Shown here: positions 45,767 to 57,058 of the stretch, in pieces
How the letters are laid out: each line of letters begins with the position of its first letter
Position numbering within the stretch: the stretch's first letter is position 1
Assembly: GCF_900635155.1 (NCBI RefSeq)
Contig: NZ_LR134002.1
Span: 2,292,001 to 2,356,000, forward strand
Length of the DNA: 64,000 nucleotides
Reading direction: 5' to 3'
DNA from: Streptococcus sanguinis
GTDB lineage: Bacteria > Bacillota > Bacilli > Lactobacillales > Streptococcaceae
Program-made: the position numbers and the translations under genes
The notes under the pieces: model-generated
Databases searched by the model: none
What the model was told of the DNA's origin: nothing
Seen by the model: the letters and a program-made list of their open reading frames with translations, nothing else

Positions 45767-46561
45767 TCAGTTTTTCAATATATAAAGCAGAACACCTAAT
45801 ATAAGTAAGCTAATAATAGCCAAGCTGTCATTTCTTTTCCATGCCAAGCGGCGAAAACGTGTCCGCCCTTCACCTCCATTATAGCCGCGCGCTTCCATGG
45901 CGATTGCTAGAGCATCTGCCCTTTTAAAACTGGAAGCAAACAAAGGGATTAGAATGGGAATAATAGATTTAACCTTTTGAACAAGCTTTCCCTCGCCAAA
46001 GTCAACACCACGCGCCCTCTGGGCATTCATAATTCTAGTAGTATCATCCATCAAAGTTGGAACGAAGCGCAGGCTCATAGAGAGCATCAGGCCAATCTCA
46101 TGTGCTGGCACCTTAAAAACTTTCAGAGGTTTCAGCAAAGACTCAACCGCATCGGACAAGCTTAAGGGCGTTGTTGTCAGAGTCAGAAGAGTAGAAAAGA
46201 AAATAATCAGAATAAAGCGGCTAAAAATAATACCAGCCTGTGACAGTCCTGCTTCTGTAATTCTGATAAAAGCAAACTGAAAAATTGTAGCGCCTCCTGA
46301 GGTCAAAAATAGCTGGAACAAGGTGGTAAAAGCTATGATAAAAACCATGGACTGGATCCCTTTTAAAAAGAACTTCAAAGGAACCTTAGACAGCAAGACC
46401 AAACTAAAAACGAAAACAAACAACAGCAGATTGGTAACAAGATTATTAGCCCAGAAAATTAATAGAATAAAAAGAAACATCGCTAGCAACTTGCTCCGCG
46501 GATCCAAACGATGAATAATTGAATTTCCGGGAATATAGCGGCCTAAAATCAACTTATCCAT
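45767..46561 (-). CDS. ecfT: EcfT, energy-coupling factor transporter transmembrane subunit
   Basis: About 264 residues from the ATG at 46561 (AAGGAGA upstream). Five or six hydrophobic helices. The coupling-helix motifs AQRARGVDF and [11 protein letters not shown] (paired Ala-Arg-Gly, about 184 and 227) contact the two ATPases. It is the shared membrane scaffold for group II ECF vitamin/metal importers; S components are encoded elsewhere. Confidence 0.95.
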   Translation of the reverse strand: MDKLILGRYIPGNSIIHRLDPRSKLLAMFLFILLIFWANNLVTNLLLFVFVFSLVLLSKVPLKFFLKGIQSMVFIIAFTTLFQLFLTSGGATIFQFAFIRITEAGLSQAGIIFSRFILIIFFSTLLTLTTTPLSLSDAVESLLKPLKVFKVPAHEIGLMLSMSLRFVPTLMDDTTRIMNAQRARGVDFGEGKLVQKVKSIIPILIPLFASSFKRADALAIAMEARGYNGGEGRTRFRRLAWKRNDSLAIISLLILGVLLYILKN

Positions 46562-47393
46562 GCAAGATCTCCTTGAATTCTTCAATTGTAATAGGATAGT
46601 GCGAGAAATTCATCCCTTTCTCCGCCAATTCGTGAGCAAATTTTGTAATCTTGGGAACACCCAATTGAATACTCTCCATAAAATCAAGATCCTGAAAGAC
46701 CTGAGCAGGCTGACCGCTCTTGACGACTCTGCCCTTATCTAAAACATAGACTGTATCAGCAAAGTTGGCTACATCATCCATTAGGTGAGTTACCAAAACA
46801 ATTGTCATACCGGCACGATGCAGCTCTTCAAAGAGCCTCATCAGTTCTTTTCGACCGGATGGATCAAGTCCTGCTGTCGGCTCATCCAAAACCAAGATAT
46901 CAGGCTCCATGGCCAGTATACCTGCTATGGCCACCCTGCGCATCTGGCCACCAGAAAGTTCGAAAGGACTGCGATTGAACAAATCCTCAGAAATTCCGAC
47001 TAAGTGCAATTTTTCACGCGCCAAAGCTTCGGCTTCTTCCTTAGAAACACCAAAATTCTGAGGCCCAAAAGCCACATCTTTCAAAACTGTTTCATCAAAA
47101 ACTTGACTTTCCGGAAATTGAAAGACTAGACCGACCTTCTTGCGCACCTGTTTAATGTCTTTATTGACAGAATCAGCCGTGATGACTGTACTGCCTACTT
47201 CAACACTGCCCTGATTAGGAACCAGCAAGCCATTTAAAAGCTGGAGAATGGTTGACTTACCGCTGCCAGTATGCCCGATAAGAGCTGTATAACTGCCCGA
47301 TTTTATCTCCAAATCCACTCCAAAAAGCGCTGGTCCCTCAAAAGGGGTGCCAGCTTGATAAGTATAACTTACATTTTTGAGAGTAATGCCCAT
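46554..47393 (-). CDS. ecfA2: EcfA2, energy-coupling factor ATPase
   Basis: 279 residues. Walker [10 protein letters not shown] (about 39-47), Q-loop [14 protein letters not shown], signature [11 protein letters not shown], Walker [13 protein letters not shown], and switch His in VTHLMDD. It overlaps ecfA1 by 25 bases and ecfT by eight. Pairs with EcfA1 to energise ECF uptake. Confidence 0.95.
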   Translation of the reverse strand: MGITLKNVSYTYQAGTPFEGPALFGVDLEIKSGSYTALIGHTGSGKSTILQLLNGLLVPNQGSVEVGSTVITADSVNKDIKQVRKKVGLVFQFPESQVFDETVLKDVAFGPQNFGVSKEEAEALAREKLHLVGISEDLFNRSPFELSGGQMRRVAIAGILAMEPDILVLDEPTAGLDPSGRKELMRLFEELHRAGMTIVLVTHLMDDVANFADTVYVLDKGRVVKSGQPAQVFQDLDFMESIQLGVPKITKFAHELAEKGMNFSHYPITIEEFKEILHG

Positions 47394-48205
47394 AGTTGAT
47401 CCTGCAATTCTTTTTCTGTTAAGTAAGAGTCTGGCAGAGGAAACCCTGACTGACGCAAAGCCGCCTTTACCTGATTAACAAACGGCTGATCCAATCCTAG
47501 CTCTTCCAAATCTTCTCGAGAAAAAAGTTCTCTCGGAGTAGCGGTAGACTCAACCTGACCCTCTTTCATGACCAAAACACGGTCGCTTAAGGCTATTTCA
47601 TCCAGGTCATGAGTGATAGAAATGACGGTCAGCTGATTACTATCTTTAATTTTTTTCACGGTTCGGATAAGATCCAAACGTCCCTCTGGATCCAGCATGC
47701 TAGTTGCTTCGTCCAAAATAATAATATCCGGTCTCAGAGCTACGACACCTGCAACAGCTACCCGCTGTTTCTGCCCTCCGGAAAGACGAGCTGGTTCACG
47801 CTCCTTAAAATCCTGCATGCCAACAAGCTCTAATGCCTGCTGGACTCGCTCTACCATCAGATCATAGTCTAGTCCTTGATTTTCCAAACCAAAGGCTACA
47901 TCGTCTTCTACAGTTGCTCCAACAAACTGATTATCTGGATTTTGGAATACCATACCAATCTGTCTGCGTTTTTCCCAGACATTTTCAGCTGTCAGCTTAT
48001 CGCCTGAGATAATAATATCTCCGCTTTCCGCTTCTAAAAGACCGTCAATCAAACGAACTGTGGTTGATTTTCCGCTGCCATTATGACCGACAATGGACAG
48101 CCATTCCCCTTTTTTTACTTGAAAGGAGACATCATTTAAGGTGTAATTCTCAGACTCACTATAGTATTTGTACTTAAGATTTCTTACTTCGATGATATTT
48201 TCCAT
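47369..48205 (-). CDS. ecfA1: EcfA1, energy-coupling factor ATPase
   Basis: 278 residues from the ATG at 48205 (start [14 protein letters not shown]). Walker [11 protein letters not shown]-loop [10 protein letters not shown], signature [13 protein letters not shown], Walker [14 protein letters not shown], switch His in ITHDLDE. One base after the pgsA stop, so it is coupled to pgsA. Confidence 0.95.
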   Translation of the reverse strand: MENIIEVRNLKYKYYSESENYTLNDVSFQVKKGEWLSIVGHNGSGKSTTVRLIDGLLEAESGDIIISGDKLTAENVWEKRRQIGMVFQNPDNQFVGATVEDDVAFGLENQGLDYDLMVERVQQALELVGMQDFKEREPARLSGGQKQRVAVAGVVALRPDIIILDEATSMLDPEGRLDLIRTVKKIKDSNQLTVISITHDLDEIALSDRVLVMKEGQVESTATPRELFSREDLEELGLDQPFVNQVKAALRQSGFPLPDSYLTEKELQDQLWALLSKM

Positions 48206-48206
48206 A

Positions 48207-48746
48207 TTATTTAAAGGTATCTTTAAAGAGATAGGCACTTCCCTTGAAGTAGTCATATCCAGAATAAATCGTAAAGATTAAAGCGATATACAGAAGGATT
48301 TGTCCTAATAGAGTCCAATGAATCAGAAGAAAAATTATAGCAAACATCTGCGTGAAGGTTTTGATTTTACCTGGCATAGCAGCTGCTAAAACTGTACCGC
48401 CTGTTTCCACTAAAAGCAAGCGCAGACCTGTTACTGCCAATTCCCGGCAAATAATAATAGCCACAACCCAGGCAGGAGCCATTTTCATCTCAATCAACAT
48501 GATAAAAGCAGACATCACTAAAAGCTTATCAGCCATGGGATCAGCAAATTTACCAAAATTTGTTACCACTTCCCACTTTCGAGCCAAATAGCCATCTAGA
48601 TAATCAGTTATACTGGCAAAAGCAAAGATAAAAGCTGCTAAAATATGCATGGTGTAAGAATGACCGAATGTTAAAATCACAACAAATACAGGGATTAAAG
48701 CAATTCTAACAAGAGTTAAGGCATTTGGAATATTTTCTTTTTTCAT
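48207..48746 (-). CDS. pgsA: PgsA, CDP-diacylglycerol--glycerol-3-phosphate 3-phosphatidyltransferase
   Basis: 179 residues, four to six membrane helices. The CDP-alcohol phosphatidyltransferase signature DxxDG(x)2AR(x)8G(x)3D(x)3D is complete in SITDYLDGYLARKWE ... FGKFADPMADK (about 41-68). It makes phosphatidylglycerol phosphate for phosphatidylglycerol and lipoteichoic acid synthesis. It lies between the RodZ-like gene and the ecf genes. Confidence 0.95.
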   Translation of the reverse strand: MKKENIPNALTLVRIALIPVFVVILTFGHSYTMHILAAFIFAFASITDYLDGYLARKWEVVTNFGKFADPMADKLLVMSAFIMLIEMKMAPAWVVAIIICRELAVTGLRLLLVETGGTVLAAAMPGKIKTFTQMFAIIFLLIHWTLLGQILLYIALIFTIYSGYDYFKGSAYLFKDTFK

Positions 48747-48762
48747 GGGATTCCCTTCGTTT

Positions 48763-49587
48763 TTATCCTTTCGTAATGTTCAAACTAATGGTTCCGCTAT
48801 CGCTAGTCAAAGCCGAAGTATCTAGTTTTTGTCCCTCTATCGTCACAGTTGCTCCTTTAACAGGTGCTAACGTAATAAGATACTTATTGCCTGGCTCAAG
48901 AGAAACCGTCTGGCTTGATTTTTCAGGAGATAAGGTGATACCTTCGGCTAGTTCTGAATCGCTTATACTTACCAAATTGGTCGTTTGCTCCACAGAAACG
49001 GTCACTTTGACAGGCTGACTTGCTCCGCTATACTCAGCAATCAAATTCTCTCCGCTTCCACTAACTGTCAATTTGCTAACTGAGGAAGAAACTGACTTAG
49101 AATCAATCGAAGAAAAGGAACTCTTCTGACTGTTAATGCTTTTAGAGGAAACCAGACTATAATTGCTGTTAGATGCTTTGAAACTTACCGAATTAGTATG
49201 AGCATAGCTCCAGATATAATAAGCTACGAAAGCAGCAATAGCTGAAGCCAACAAGAGAAAATAGAATAAGGGCAGAAAAGAGCTTTTATTTTTATTTTTT
49301 CTGCTCCTGAATTCCTCATCTGCTGCCAGTGCCACTTCATCAAAGACAATCATCTCACCAGCTTCGTAAGCCTCCAGAATAATGGATTCATCCAAATCTA
49401 CAGCCCAAGCATATTTCCGCAAGAAGCTACGGGCATAGAAAGGACTAGGAAGCAAATCATAGTCATTTCGTTCCAGCGCTTCCAGCAAATCCTGCTGGAT
49501 ATCTGTCTTTTTTGACAATTCCTCTAAGCTCAGCCCTTGATTGGTCCGGGCAAGCTTCAACACTTCTCCTATCGTTTTTTTTCTCAT
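48763..49587 (-). CDS. RodZ-like protein (HTH-XRE, one membrane helix, DUF4115)
   Basis: About 274 residues from the ATG at 49587 (GGGAAAAG upstream). N-terminal Cro-type helix-turn-helix (about 1-65; IGEVLKLARTNQGLSLEELS), charged stretch, membrane helix (FLPLFYFLLLASAIAAFVAYYIW, about 106-128, given here only as a region), Ser-rich linker, and a C-terminal DUF4115 beta domain. RodZ-type proteins link the cell-shape/elongation machinery to the cytoplasm. 16 bases before pgsA. Confidence 0.85.
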   Translation of the reverse strand: MRKKTIGEVLKLARTNQGLSLEELSKKTDIQQDLLEALERNDYDLLPSPFYARSFLRKYAWAVDLDESIILEAYEAGEMIVFDEVALAADEEFRSRKNKNKSSFLPLFYFLLLASAIAAFVAYYIWSYAHTNSVSFKASNSNYSLVSSKSINSQKSSFSSIDSKSVSSSVSKLTVSGSGENLIAEYSGASQPVKVTVSVEQTTNLVSISDSELAEGITLSPEKSSQTVSLEPGNKYLITLAPVKGATVTIEGQKLDTSALTSDSGTISLNITKG

Positions 49588-49650
49588 ACTTACTTTTCCC
49601 TTATTTCTATTCTTCACTATTTTAACAAAATTTTAGAAACGATTCTGGAA

Positions 49651-50946
49651 TTATTTTGGAAAAATAGTAAAATCTGTCATATCACACTGATCGATAAATC
49701 GATGACCTAGTTTTATCACATCATTCAGGCTGATGTCCTGTAAAATTTTCGGCAAATCAAACAGATTCTCACCCATCAACTGAGGTTCATATTGGGTTGC
49801 AATATACTCAAGCGAGTTTAAACCATGCAGAAAATCACCAAACATCTCACTTTTAATCGTATCCAAATGCTCTTCTGTTACATCCGAATCCTTGTCAAAA
49901 TTCTTGATGGCTGAGCGAAATTGATGAGAAAGTCCCACCGGCTCCTGAGTGTCCATCGTCAACATGACAAAGTGAAAATCTTTTTCTACTTCCACTTCCA
50001 GCGTTAAAGAATTATCCATTTTCCCACTTTCATAGAGGGACTGGAAACGCTTGGAAGTCCAGCCAAACATCATGGCAAATAAGAGTTTCAAAGTGATTTT
50101 ATAGCGATACAACTCCGATTCATCAACAAAGTCTGTCCCTCGAATCCCAACTGCCAGTTTTGGACTAGCCACCTCCATTCGGTAGGTGTCTGTTGACACC
50201 ACTGGGTGAAGGCGCACAGGAATTTTTTCAATAGCTTCCGAACTCCCAGCAAAAACTAGTTTTTCCTGCTGTTCTGCAATCTCAGCAGCTATCTGTTCCA
50301 AATCAAAATTACCAATCACAAACAAAGTCATATTAGAAGGATGATAAAAGTTATTGAAATTTTCCTTCAAATTTTCGACGGTAATCTCAGAGATAGACTC
50401 TTTCGTTCCTGCAATGTCTTCTGCCAGAGGTGTTTGAGGATAGAGATTGGCCAAGGCTCCAAAAAAGAGACGATAATCCGGATTATCTTGATACATTTCA
50501 ATTTCTTGGCCGATAATATCCTGTTCCCGCAAAATGGATCCTTTTGTAAAATCAGCCCGATGCACCAGTTCTTGCAAAAGATGTAGGTTTTCTGAAATAT
50601 TATCCGTTGCAGAAAACAGATAGCTAGTCCGAGTAAAGCTTGTAAAGGCATTACTCTCAGCCCCTAGCTTAGTAAATTCCAGCAGCAGATCCTTTCCCTG
50701 CGGACCTTCAAAAAGCTTATGTTCCAAAAAATGAGCTATTCCAGCCGGATACTGAGTGACCTGCTTGGTTTCACGTGAAACAATCCCTGTATCCACTGAA
50801 CCAAAATTAGTTGAGATAATCCCATAAGTTTCATTAAAATCATTTTTAGGCAGAAGAAAAACACGCAAACCATTTGCCAAGACTGTCTGATAAACAGTTT
50901 CTCCCACTGCTGAATAATTGATTTTTTCTAGCACTTCTCCCTGCAT
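49651..50946 (-). CDS. M16 family zinc peptidase, YmfH-like (catalytic partner)
   Basis: 431 residues. The inverted zinc motif HFLEH is present in GIAHFLEHKLFEG (about 71-83), with the downstream glutamate in the ...REQDIIGQEIEMY region (about 142-154). The two M16 halves are recognisable. It forms a pair with the following M16-like gene, overlapping it at a shared base. Substrate in streptococci is not established. A near-consensus parS site lies inside this gene at 50767-50782. Confidence 0.9.
   Translation of the reverse strand: MQGEVLEKINYSAVGETVYQTVLANGLRVFLLPKNDFNETYGIISTNFGSVDTGIVSRETKQVTQYPAGIAHFLEHKLFEGPQGKDLLLEFTKLGAESNAFTSFTRTSYLFSATDNISENLHLLQELVHRADFTKGSILREQDIIGQEIEMYQDNPDYRLFFGALANLYPQTPLAEDIAGTKESISEITVENLKENFNNFYHPSNMTLFVIGNFDLEQIAAEIAEQQEKLVFAGSSEAIEKIPVRLHPVVSTDTYRMEVASPKLAVGIRGTDFVDESELYRYKITLKLLFAMMFGWTSKRFQSLYESGKMDNSLTLEVEVEKDFHFVMLTMDTQEPVGLSHQFRSAIKNFDKDSDVTEEHLDTIKSEMFGDFLHGLNSLEYIATQYEPQLMGENLFDLPKILQDISLNDVIKLGHRFIDQCDMTDFTIFPK
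50767..50782. other. parS-like ParB/Spo0J binding site
   Basis: GGTTTCACGTGAAACA, 15 of 16 bases of the consensus TGTTTCACGTGAAACA, inside the YmfH-like gene. The position in the origin-proximal region fits. Confidence 0.85.
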
Positions 50947-52193
50947 TATTTTCCTTCCATAAAGTAAATAGCTTGTAATTTTAACTGACCAGCTGCTTTG
51001 ACAATATCATCTTTATGAACCTGTTCCAAAGCTTCCAGCCAAGCTTCAAGAGATAAGAATTTTTTCCCTAAAACAGAAGACATATAAGCTCTCTCTAAGA
51101 TTGTATTCTGTCGATCCTGAGCTAACAATACCGAATTTCTTAGCATTTTCTTGGTTTGATTCAGTTCTTCCAGACTAAAATTCCCACGCTTCAAATCAAC
51201 AATTTGCCGGTTGATTAAAGCAACTGTTCTGGTCCGATTGCTGCGGTCAATACCAGCGTAAATCCGCATCATTCCTGAAAAAATATCAAAATTGCTAGAA
51301 ATTGTATAAGCTAGCCCTTCCTTTTCACGAAGATTGACAAATAATTTCGAATGGGCAAAGCCACCTAGCAAAGCATTTAAAACGACCAAAGGCAGGTGTT
51401 CACTCTCTCCGTACTGAATAGGGAAGTGATAGGCCAACTCAATAATTGACTGATGCACATCCTTCTGCTCCAGTCCTTCTCGCAAAACATTGGAATATTC
51501 TTGCTGATAAACTAGCTGAAGTTCTTGCTGGCGAGGCGCAAAATTGAAAGATTGAATTTTCTCCCGAACAGCCACTTCATTAAAGTCCCCAATAAAGAAA
51601 AAGTCAATCTGATTTTCCTCAAGCATCTGCTGAAAAGCAGCAAAACTACTTGCAGCGGTCTCTTTCTGGATTAATTCAATCGTCCCAACACGAGGCATCT
51701 GCATTTCCTCTTCTTCATAAAAGAGTTTATCTAATTCTCGATGAGCATGATAAAAATGATTCTCAATTTCAGCTTCCAAATCATTCAAGATATTTTTCTT
51801 CTCAATTTCAAAAGCAGATTCATCAAAAGCGTCCTGACTTACCAATGGAGAAAACAAGCTGGCTTTCAAAAAATCAAGCATGGCATCTGTCAGGACATTC
51901 TTACGACTCAAAAATTTATCCCGCACAAAAGAAAGATTGATATCTAAATAATGCACCAATCCTCTCCTTGAAAGACTCGTTGAATAATCAGCACCATATA
52001 AATTGGCCAAACGCTCTCTGAAGGCTTGCGAAGTAGGATAAACCGTATTGACAGTCTCTAGCATGCTGGCTGTTAAAACCCGACCAGCTACTGTTTCTTT
52101 GGACATAGGCGCTGAAAAACGAACCCTAATTTTGTTTGTTTTAAATTTTTCTGATTGAATAAAATGGAGACGAACTCCTTTAGTGATTTCCAT
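50946..52193 (-). CDS. M16 family peptidase-like protein, YmfF-like (no zinc motif)
   Basis: About 415 residues from the ATG at 52193 (GAGGGG upstream). It is similar in fold and length to its neighbour, but the segment that should hold HxxEH reads LTASMLETVNT, so no zinc site. It is therefore the non-catalytic partner, as in alpha/beta M16 pairs. Seen: the YGADYSTSLSRRG strand and LREKEGLAYTISSNFDIFSG near the second domain. Confidence 0.9.
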   Translation of the reverse strand: MEITKGVRLHFIQSEKFKTNKIRVRFSAPMSKETVAGRVLTASMLETVNTVYPTSQAFRERLANLYGADYSTSLSRRGLVHYLDINLSFVRDKFLSRKNVLTDAMLDFLKASLFSPLVSQDAFDESAFEIEKKNILNDLEAEIENHFYHAHRELDKLFYEEEEMQMPRVGTIELIQKETAASSFAAFQQMLEENQIDFFFIGDFNEVAVREKIQSFNFAPRQQELQLVYQQEYSNVLREGLEQKDVHQSIIELAYHFPIQYGESEHLPLVVLNALLGGFAHSKLFVNLREKEGLAYTISSNFDIFSGMMRIYAGIDRSNRTRTVALINRQIVDLKRGNFSLEELNQTKKMLRNSVLLAQDRQNTILERAYMSSVLGKKFLSLEAWLEALEQVHKDDIVKAAGQLKLQAIYFMEGK

Positions 52194-52345
52194 GACGCCC
52201 CTCATACTGAATAATATAGACTACTATTATATCATGAAATGCCTCTGATTTGTTTGTTCTACCAAGCTTTTTGCTGATTAAAACGTTTTCTGATAACAGG
52301 AGAAAATTTCCGCTTTTATCCAAAGCACCTCAGCACTTTTTACTA

Positions 52346-52365
52346 ACAAATGTGGTATAATGACA
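52346..52365 (+). promoter_or_regulatory. yaaA-recF promoter (extended -10)
   Basis: TGTGGTATAAT, a TATAAT with an upstream TGn element, about 15 bases before the yaaA ATG. No good -35. Confidence 0.5.
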
Positions 52366-52380
52366 GGGTTGAGGTGAAAT

Positions 52381-52779
52381 ATGGAATATAAATTATTTGA
52401 TGACTACATCACGCTACAAGCGCTTTTAAAAGAAACAGGAATTATCCAAAGCGGCGGAGCAATTAAAACATTTCTAAGTGAATATCCAGTCCTTTTTAAC
52501 GGCGAGCCAGAAAATCGCCGGGGAAAAAAACTCCGTGTCAATGACAGGATTTCCCTTCCCAATCAAGGAATTGAAATTGATTTGACAGCTCCTAGTCAAG
52601 AAGAAATTCTGCAACACCAGAAAGAAATCGCAGAAAAAAAAAGAGTTGCTGAACTTGTCAAAGCCATGAATAAGGATTTAAAAAAATCTCAGACTTCTAA
52701 AAAAGAAAAGCGTAAGAATACAGGGCTACCTAAAAAGCAGAAAACTACTAAAAGCCCTGTTCGCTTCCCTGGTATCTAA
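52381..52779 (+). CDS. yaaA: S4-domain protein YaaA (RecF-linked)
   Basis: 132 residues. N-terminal S4-like RNA-binding domain (about 10-75; [38 protein letters not shown]). The C-terminus is a very basic Lys-rich tail. It sits two bases upstream of recF, as in most Firmicutes. Ribosome site GAGGTG. Role unclear; the family name comes from its place next to recF. Confidence 0.9.
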   Translation: MEYKLFDDYITLQALLKETGIIQSGGAIKTFLSEYPVLFNGEPENRRGKKLRVNDRISLPNQGIEIDLTAPSQEEILQHQKEIAEKKRVAELVKAMNKDLKKSQTSKKEKRKNTGLPKKQKTTKSPVRFPGI

Positions 52780-52781
52780 TC

Positions 52782-53876
52782 ATGTGGCTGCAATCATTAA
52801 AAATCAAGCATTTCCGAAATTATCAGGAAGCTGATATTGACTTCCATCCTGGATTAAATGTCTTTCTAGGCCAGAACGCACAAGGTAAAACCAATATTTT
52901 AGAAGCTGTTTATTTCCTAGCCTTGACAAGAAGCCACCGCACACGCTCAGATAAGGATCTGATTCATTTTACAGAAAATGACCTCCTTGTCTCTGGCATC
53001 TTAGAAAAAAAGACTGGTAAAGTTCCCCTTGACATTAACTTGACACCAAAAGGTCGCATCACAAAAGTCAACCACTTGAAACAAAGTAAATTATCAGACT
53101 ACATTGGAACTATGAATGTTGTTCTTTTTGCTCCTGAAGATTTACAGTTGATTAAAGGTTCCCCCAGTCTACGCCGTAAATTTATAGACATTGAACTCGG
53201 ACAAATCAAGCCTGTCTATCTATCAGATTTATCCAATTACAACCATATCCTCAAACAACGCAATGCCTATCTGAAAGCTAATGACAAAGTTGATGAAACC
53301 TTCTTGACTGTCCTTGATGAGCAGCTGGTTGACTATGGCTGTCGTGTCATAAGGCATCGGTTGGATTTTTTGCAAAAATTAGAAAGCTTTGCTCAAGACA
53401 AGCACTGGGACATCTCTCAGAATCTAGAAAAATTGACTGTCAAGTATCTGTCATCTATCCCTTTACACCAAATTGACAATTTAGAAGAAACTTACTGCTC
53501 TTCCTTATTAAGCAGCCGTAAACGTGACCTATTCAAAAAAAATACAGGAGTTGGTCCCCATCGTGATGATATTGCTTTTTTTATCAACCAGATGGATGCC
53601 AACTTTGGTAGTCAAGGTCAGCATCGCAGTCTTGTTTTATCACTGAAACTAGCCGAAATCAAGTTAATAGAAAGCATTACGAAGGAAACGCCTATTTTGT
53701 TGCTTGACGATGTAATGAGCGAACTTGACAATAACCGTCAACTAAAATTATTAGAAACTATCTCTCAGGATATTCAAACTTTCATCACTACAACAACTTT
53801 AGAACATTTAAAAAATCTTCCACAAGATATTAAAATTTTCACCATTCAGCAAGGACAAATTATATCTCAATCCTAG
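52782..53876 (+). CDS. recF: RecF, DNA replication/repair protein
   Basis: 364 residues. SMC/RecF-type ATPase: Walker [14 protein letters not shown] (about 30-42), signature region [19 protein letters not shown], Walker [14 protein letters not shown]. It binds gapped DNA and, with RecO/RecR, loads RecA. Two bases after yaaA. Complete. Confidence 0.96.
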   Translation: MWLQSLKIKHFRNYQEADIDFHPGLNVFLGQNAQGKTNILEAVYFLALTRSHRTRSDKDLIHFTENDLLVSGILEKKTGKVPLDINLTPKGRITKVNHLKQSKLSDYIGTMNVVLFAPEDLQLIKGSPSLRRKFIDIELGQIKPVYLSDLSNYNHILKQRNAYLKANDKVDETFLTVLDEQLVDYGCRVIRHRLDFLQKLESFAQDKHWDISQNLEKLTVKYLSSIPLHQIDNLEETYCSSLLSSRKRDLFKKNTGVGPHRDDIAFFINQMDANFGSQGQHRSLVLSLKLAEIKLIESITKETPILLLDDVMSELDNNRQLKLLETISQDIQTFITTTTLEHLKNLPQDIKIFTIQQGQIISQS

Positions 53877-54020
53877 CATTACATGAGATTTACGTTTTTG
53901 TAAATTTCATTTACAAGATCTTGCTTATGTTGTAAACGAATTATATCGAATTGTTGTTAGAATAGCTTTTATAGCCTTTTGAATTGTAAAAATATGTCAA
54001 TTTAAATCGTAAATTTAAAA

Positions 54021-55568
<1,548 letters not shown>

Positions 55569-55576
55569 CTAATACC

Positions 55577-55605
55577 CAAAGAAAATTGAAGTTCAGTTTT
55601 CTTTG
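55577..55605. promoter_or_regulatory. 29-bp palindrome in the guaB leader
   Basis: Arms CAAAGAAAA / TTTTCTTTG with inner TGAA/TTCA. It lies between the guaB promoter and start codon. Possible operator or leader hairpin; no G-box aptamer is recognised. Confidence 0.6.
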
Positions 55606-55633
55606 AATAAGAGCTGGTTTTTTTGTTGTTAAT

Positions 55634-55661
55634 ATCATACCATTCTATAGGAAATTGTCAA
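55634..55661 (-). promoter_or_regulatory. guaB promoter
   Basis: Minus strand TTGACA, 16 bases, TATGAT. Confidence 0.7.
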
Positions 55662-55674
55662 TCATTATTACACA

Positions 55675-55726
55675 AAAAATAAAAACCATCATTTTTGAAA
55701 CTAAAAACGATAGTTTTTGTGATTTA
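55675..55726 (-). terminator. trpS terminator
   Basis: Minus-strand hairpin AAACTATCGTTTTT/AAAAATGATGGTTT followed by TTATTTTTTG. Confidence 0.7.
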
Positions 55727-55742
55727 TAATCAATAATGTTCG

Positions 55743-56768
55743 TTATTTAAAATAATTAATCCCCATCGCAGACTTCACTTCTGAAAGTGTCTGAGCGGCG
55801 GTTTGACGTGCCTTATCGCATCCTTCTTTCAGCATCTGATAGACCTGCCCCATATCTTTAGCAAACTCCACACGACGTTCACGAATCGGACCTAACTCTC
55901 GCTCTAAAATTTCTAACAGATAGCGTTTAGTTTTGACATCTCCCAGACCGCCTCTTTGATAGTGCTCTTTCATTGCAGCAATATCAGCAGCATCTTCTGG
56001 GCGGCCAAAAACATCCAGATAATGAAAGACCATATTTCCCTCAATTTTTCCAGGATCTTCCACTCTGATATGGTTAGGATCTGTATACATGCTCATGACT
56101 TTCTTTTGCAAAATATCCATGCCATCTGCCAAATAAATGCCGTTATTGAGAGACTTAGACATCTTAGCATTGCCATCCAATCCAGGCAAACGTCCAGCTG
56201 CTTCGTTTTCAGGATAAATCCCTTCCGGTTCTACCAAAACATTTGTTTGATAAGCGTGGTTAAAGGAACGAACAATCTCCCGAGTCTGCTCAATCATAGG
56301 CTTTTGATCATGTCCTACTGGTACAAAATTAGCCTTGAAAGCAGTAATATCAGCTGCCTGAGAAATTGGATAAACTAAAAATCCAGTAGGCAAACTTTCC
56401 CCAAATCCTTTTTGAGCAATCTCCGTCTTGACAGTAGGATTACGCTCAAGACGAGCCAATGACACCAAATTCATGTAATACATTGACAACTCTGCCAACT
56501 CAGGAATCTGACTTTGAATAAAAATAGTCACCTTTTCAGGATCCAATCCAGCTGCCAGATAATCCAAAGCTACATTCCCAATGGACTCAACAATTGTCTG
56601 AGGGTCCTTTGCATGATCTGTCAAAGCTTGCTGATCAGCCAAAAATACGAACATCTCATATTTACCCTGATCCTGCAAAAGCACGCGATTCCGTAAACTT
56701 CCTACATAATGACCAATATGCAATTTTCCTGTCGGACGATCTCCTGTTAAAATAATTGGTTTAGTCAT
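55743..56768 (-). CDS. trpS: Tryptophanyl-tRNA synthetase
   Basis: 341 residues, class I synthetase. HIGH motif in [14 protein letters not shown] (about 12-25), KMSKS in [11 protein letters not shown] (about 200). Full length. Ribosome site TGAGGAG. No T-box element is seen upstream, so control by tryptophan starvation through a T-box is not indicated. Confidence 0.97.
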   Translation of the reverse strand: MTKPIILTGDRPTGKLHIGHYVGSLRNRVLLQDQGKYEMFVFLADQQALTDHAKDPQTIVESIGNVALDYLAAGLDPEKVTIFIQSQIPELAELSMYYMNLVSLARLERNPTVKTEIAQKGFGESLPTGFLVYPISQAADITAFKANFVPVGHDQKPMIEQTREIVRSFNHAYQTNVLVEPEGIYPENEAAGRLPGLDGNAKMSKSLNNGIYLADGMDILQKKVMSMYTDPNHIRVEDPGKIEGNMVFHYLDVFGRPEDAADIAAMKEHYQRGGLGDVKTKRYLLEILERELGPIRERRVEFAKDMGQVYQMLKEGCDKARQTAAQTLSEVKSAMGINYFK

Positions 56769-56999
56769 TTATTACTCCTCAATTTATAATGAGTTCATTA
56801 TATCATTTTCAATGAAAATGAGAAAGAAGTTTCTAGAAAAAAGCGAAAATTCCAGTTTTTACAGCTTGATTGACATCCCTTTACAATATTTGTAAACTTA
56901 ATTGACAAACTATTCTGGCTGTAAAACCTAAAAGTCTTAGTTCATTTTATTCTCCTTTTTTCTTTCTGCTTTGATTTTTTCTTTTTATCTCAGAATTAT

Positions 57000-57028
57000 T
57001 TGAAAAAAGTTCTGTTTTCTAGTAAAAT
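57000..57028 (+). promoter_or_regulatory. Promoter of the ABC-F gene
   Basis: TTGAAA, 17 bases, TAAAAT, 30 bases before the start codon. Confidence 0.65.
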
Positions 57029-57058
57029 GAAGAAGATTATATATATAGGAGAAAGACA

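Noticed and set aside
56769..57058. T-box riboswitch for trpS
   Set aside because: The T-box consensus and terminator/antiterminator are absent from the leader.
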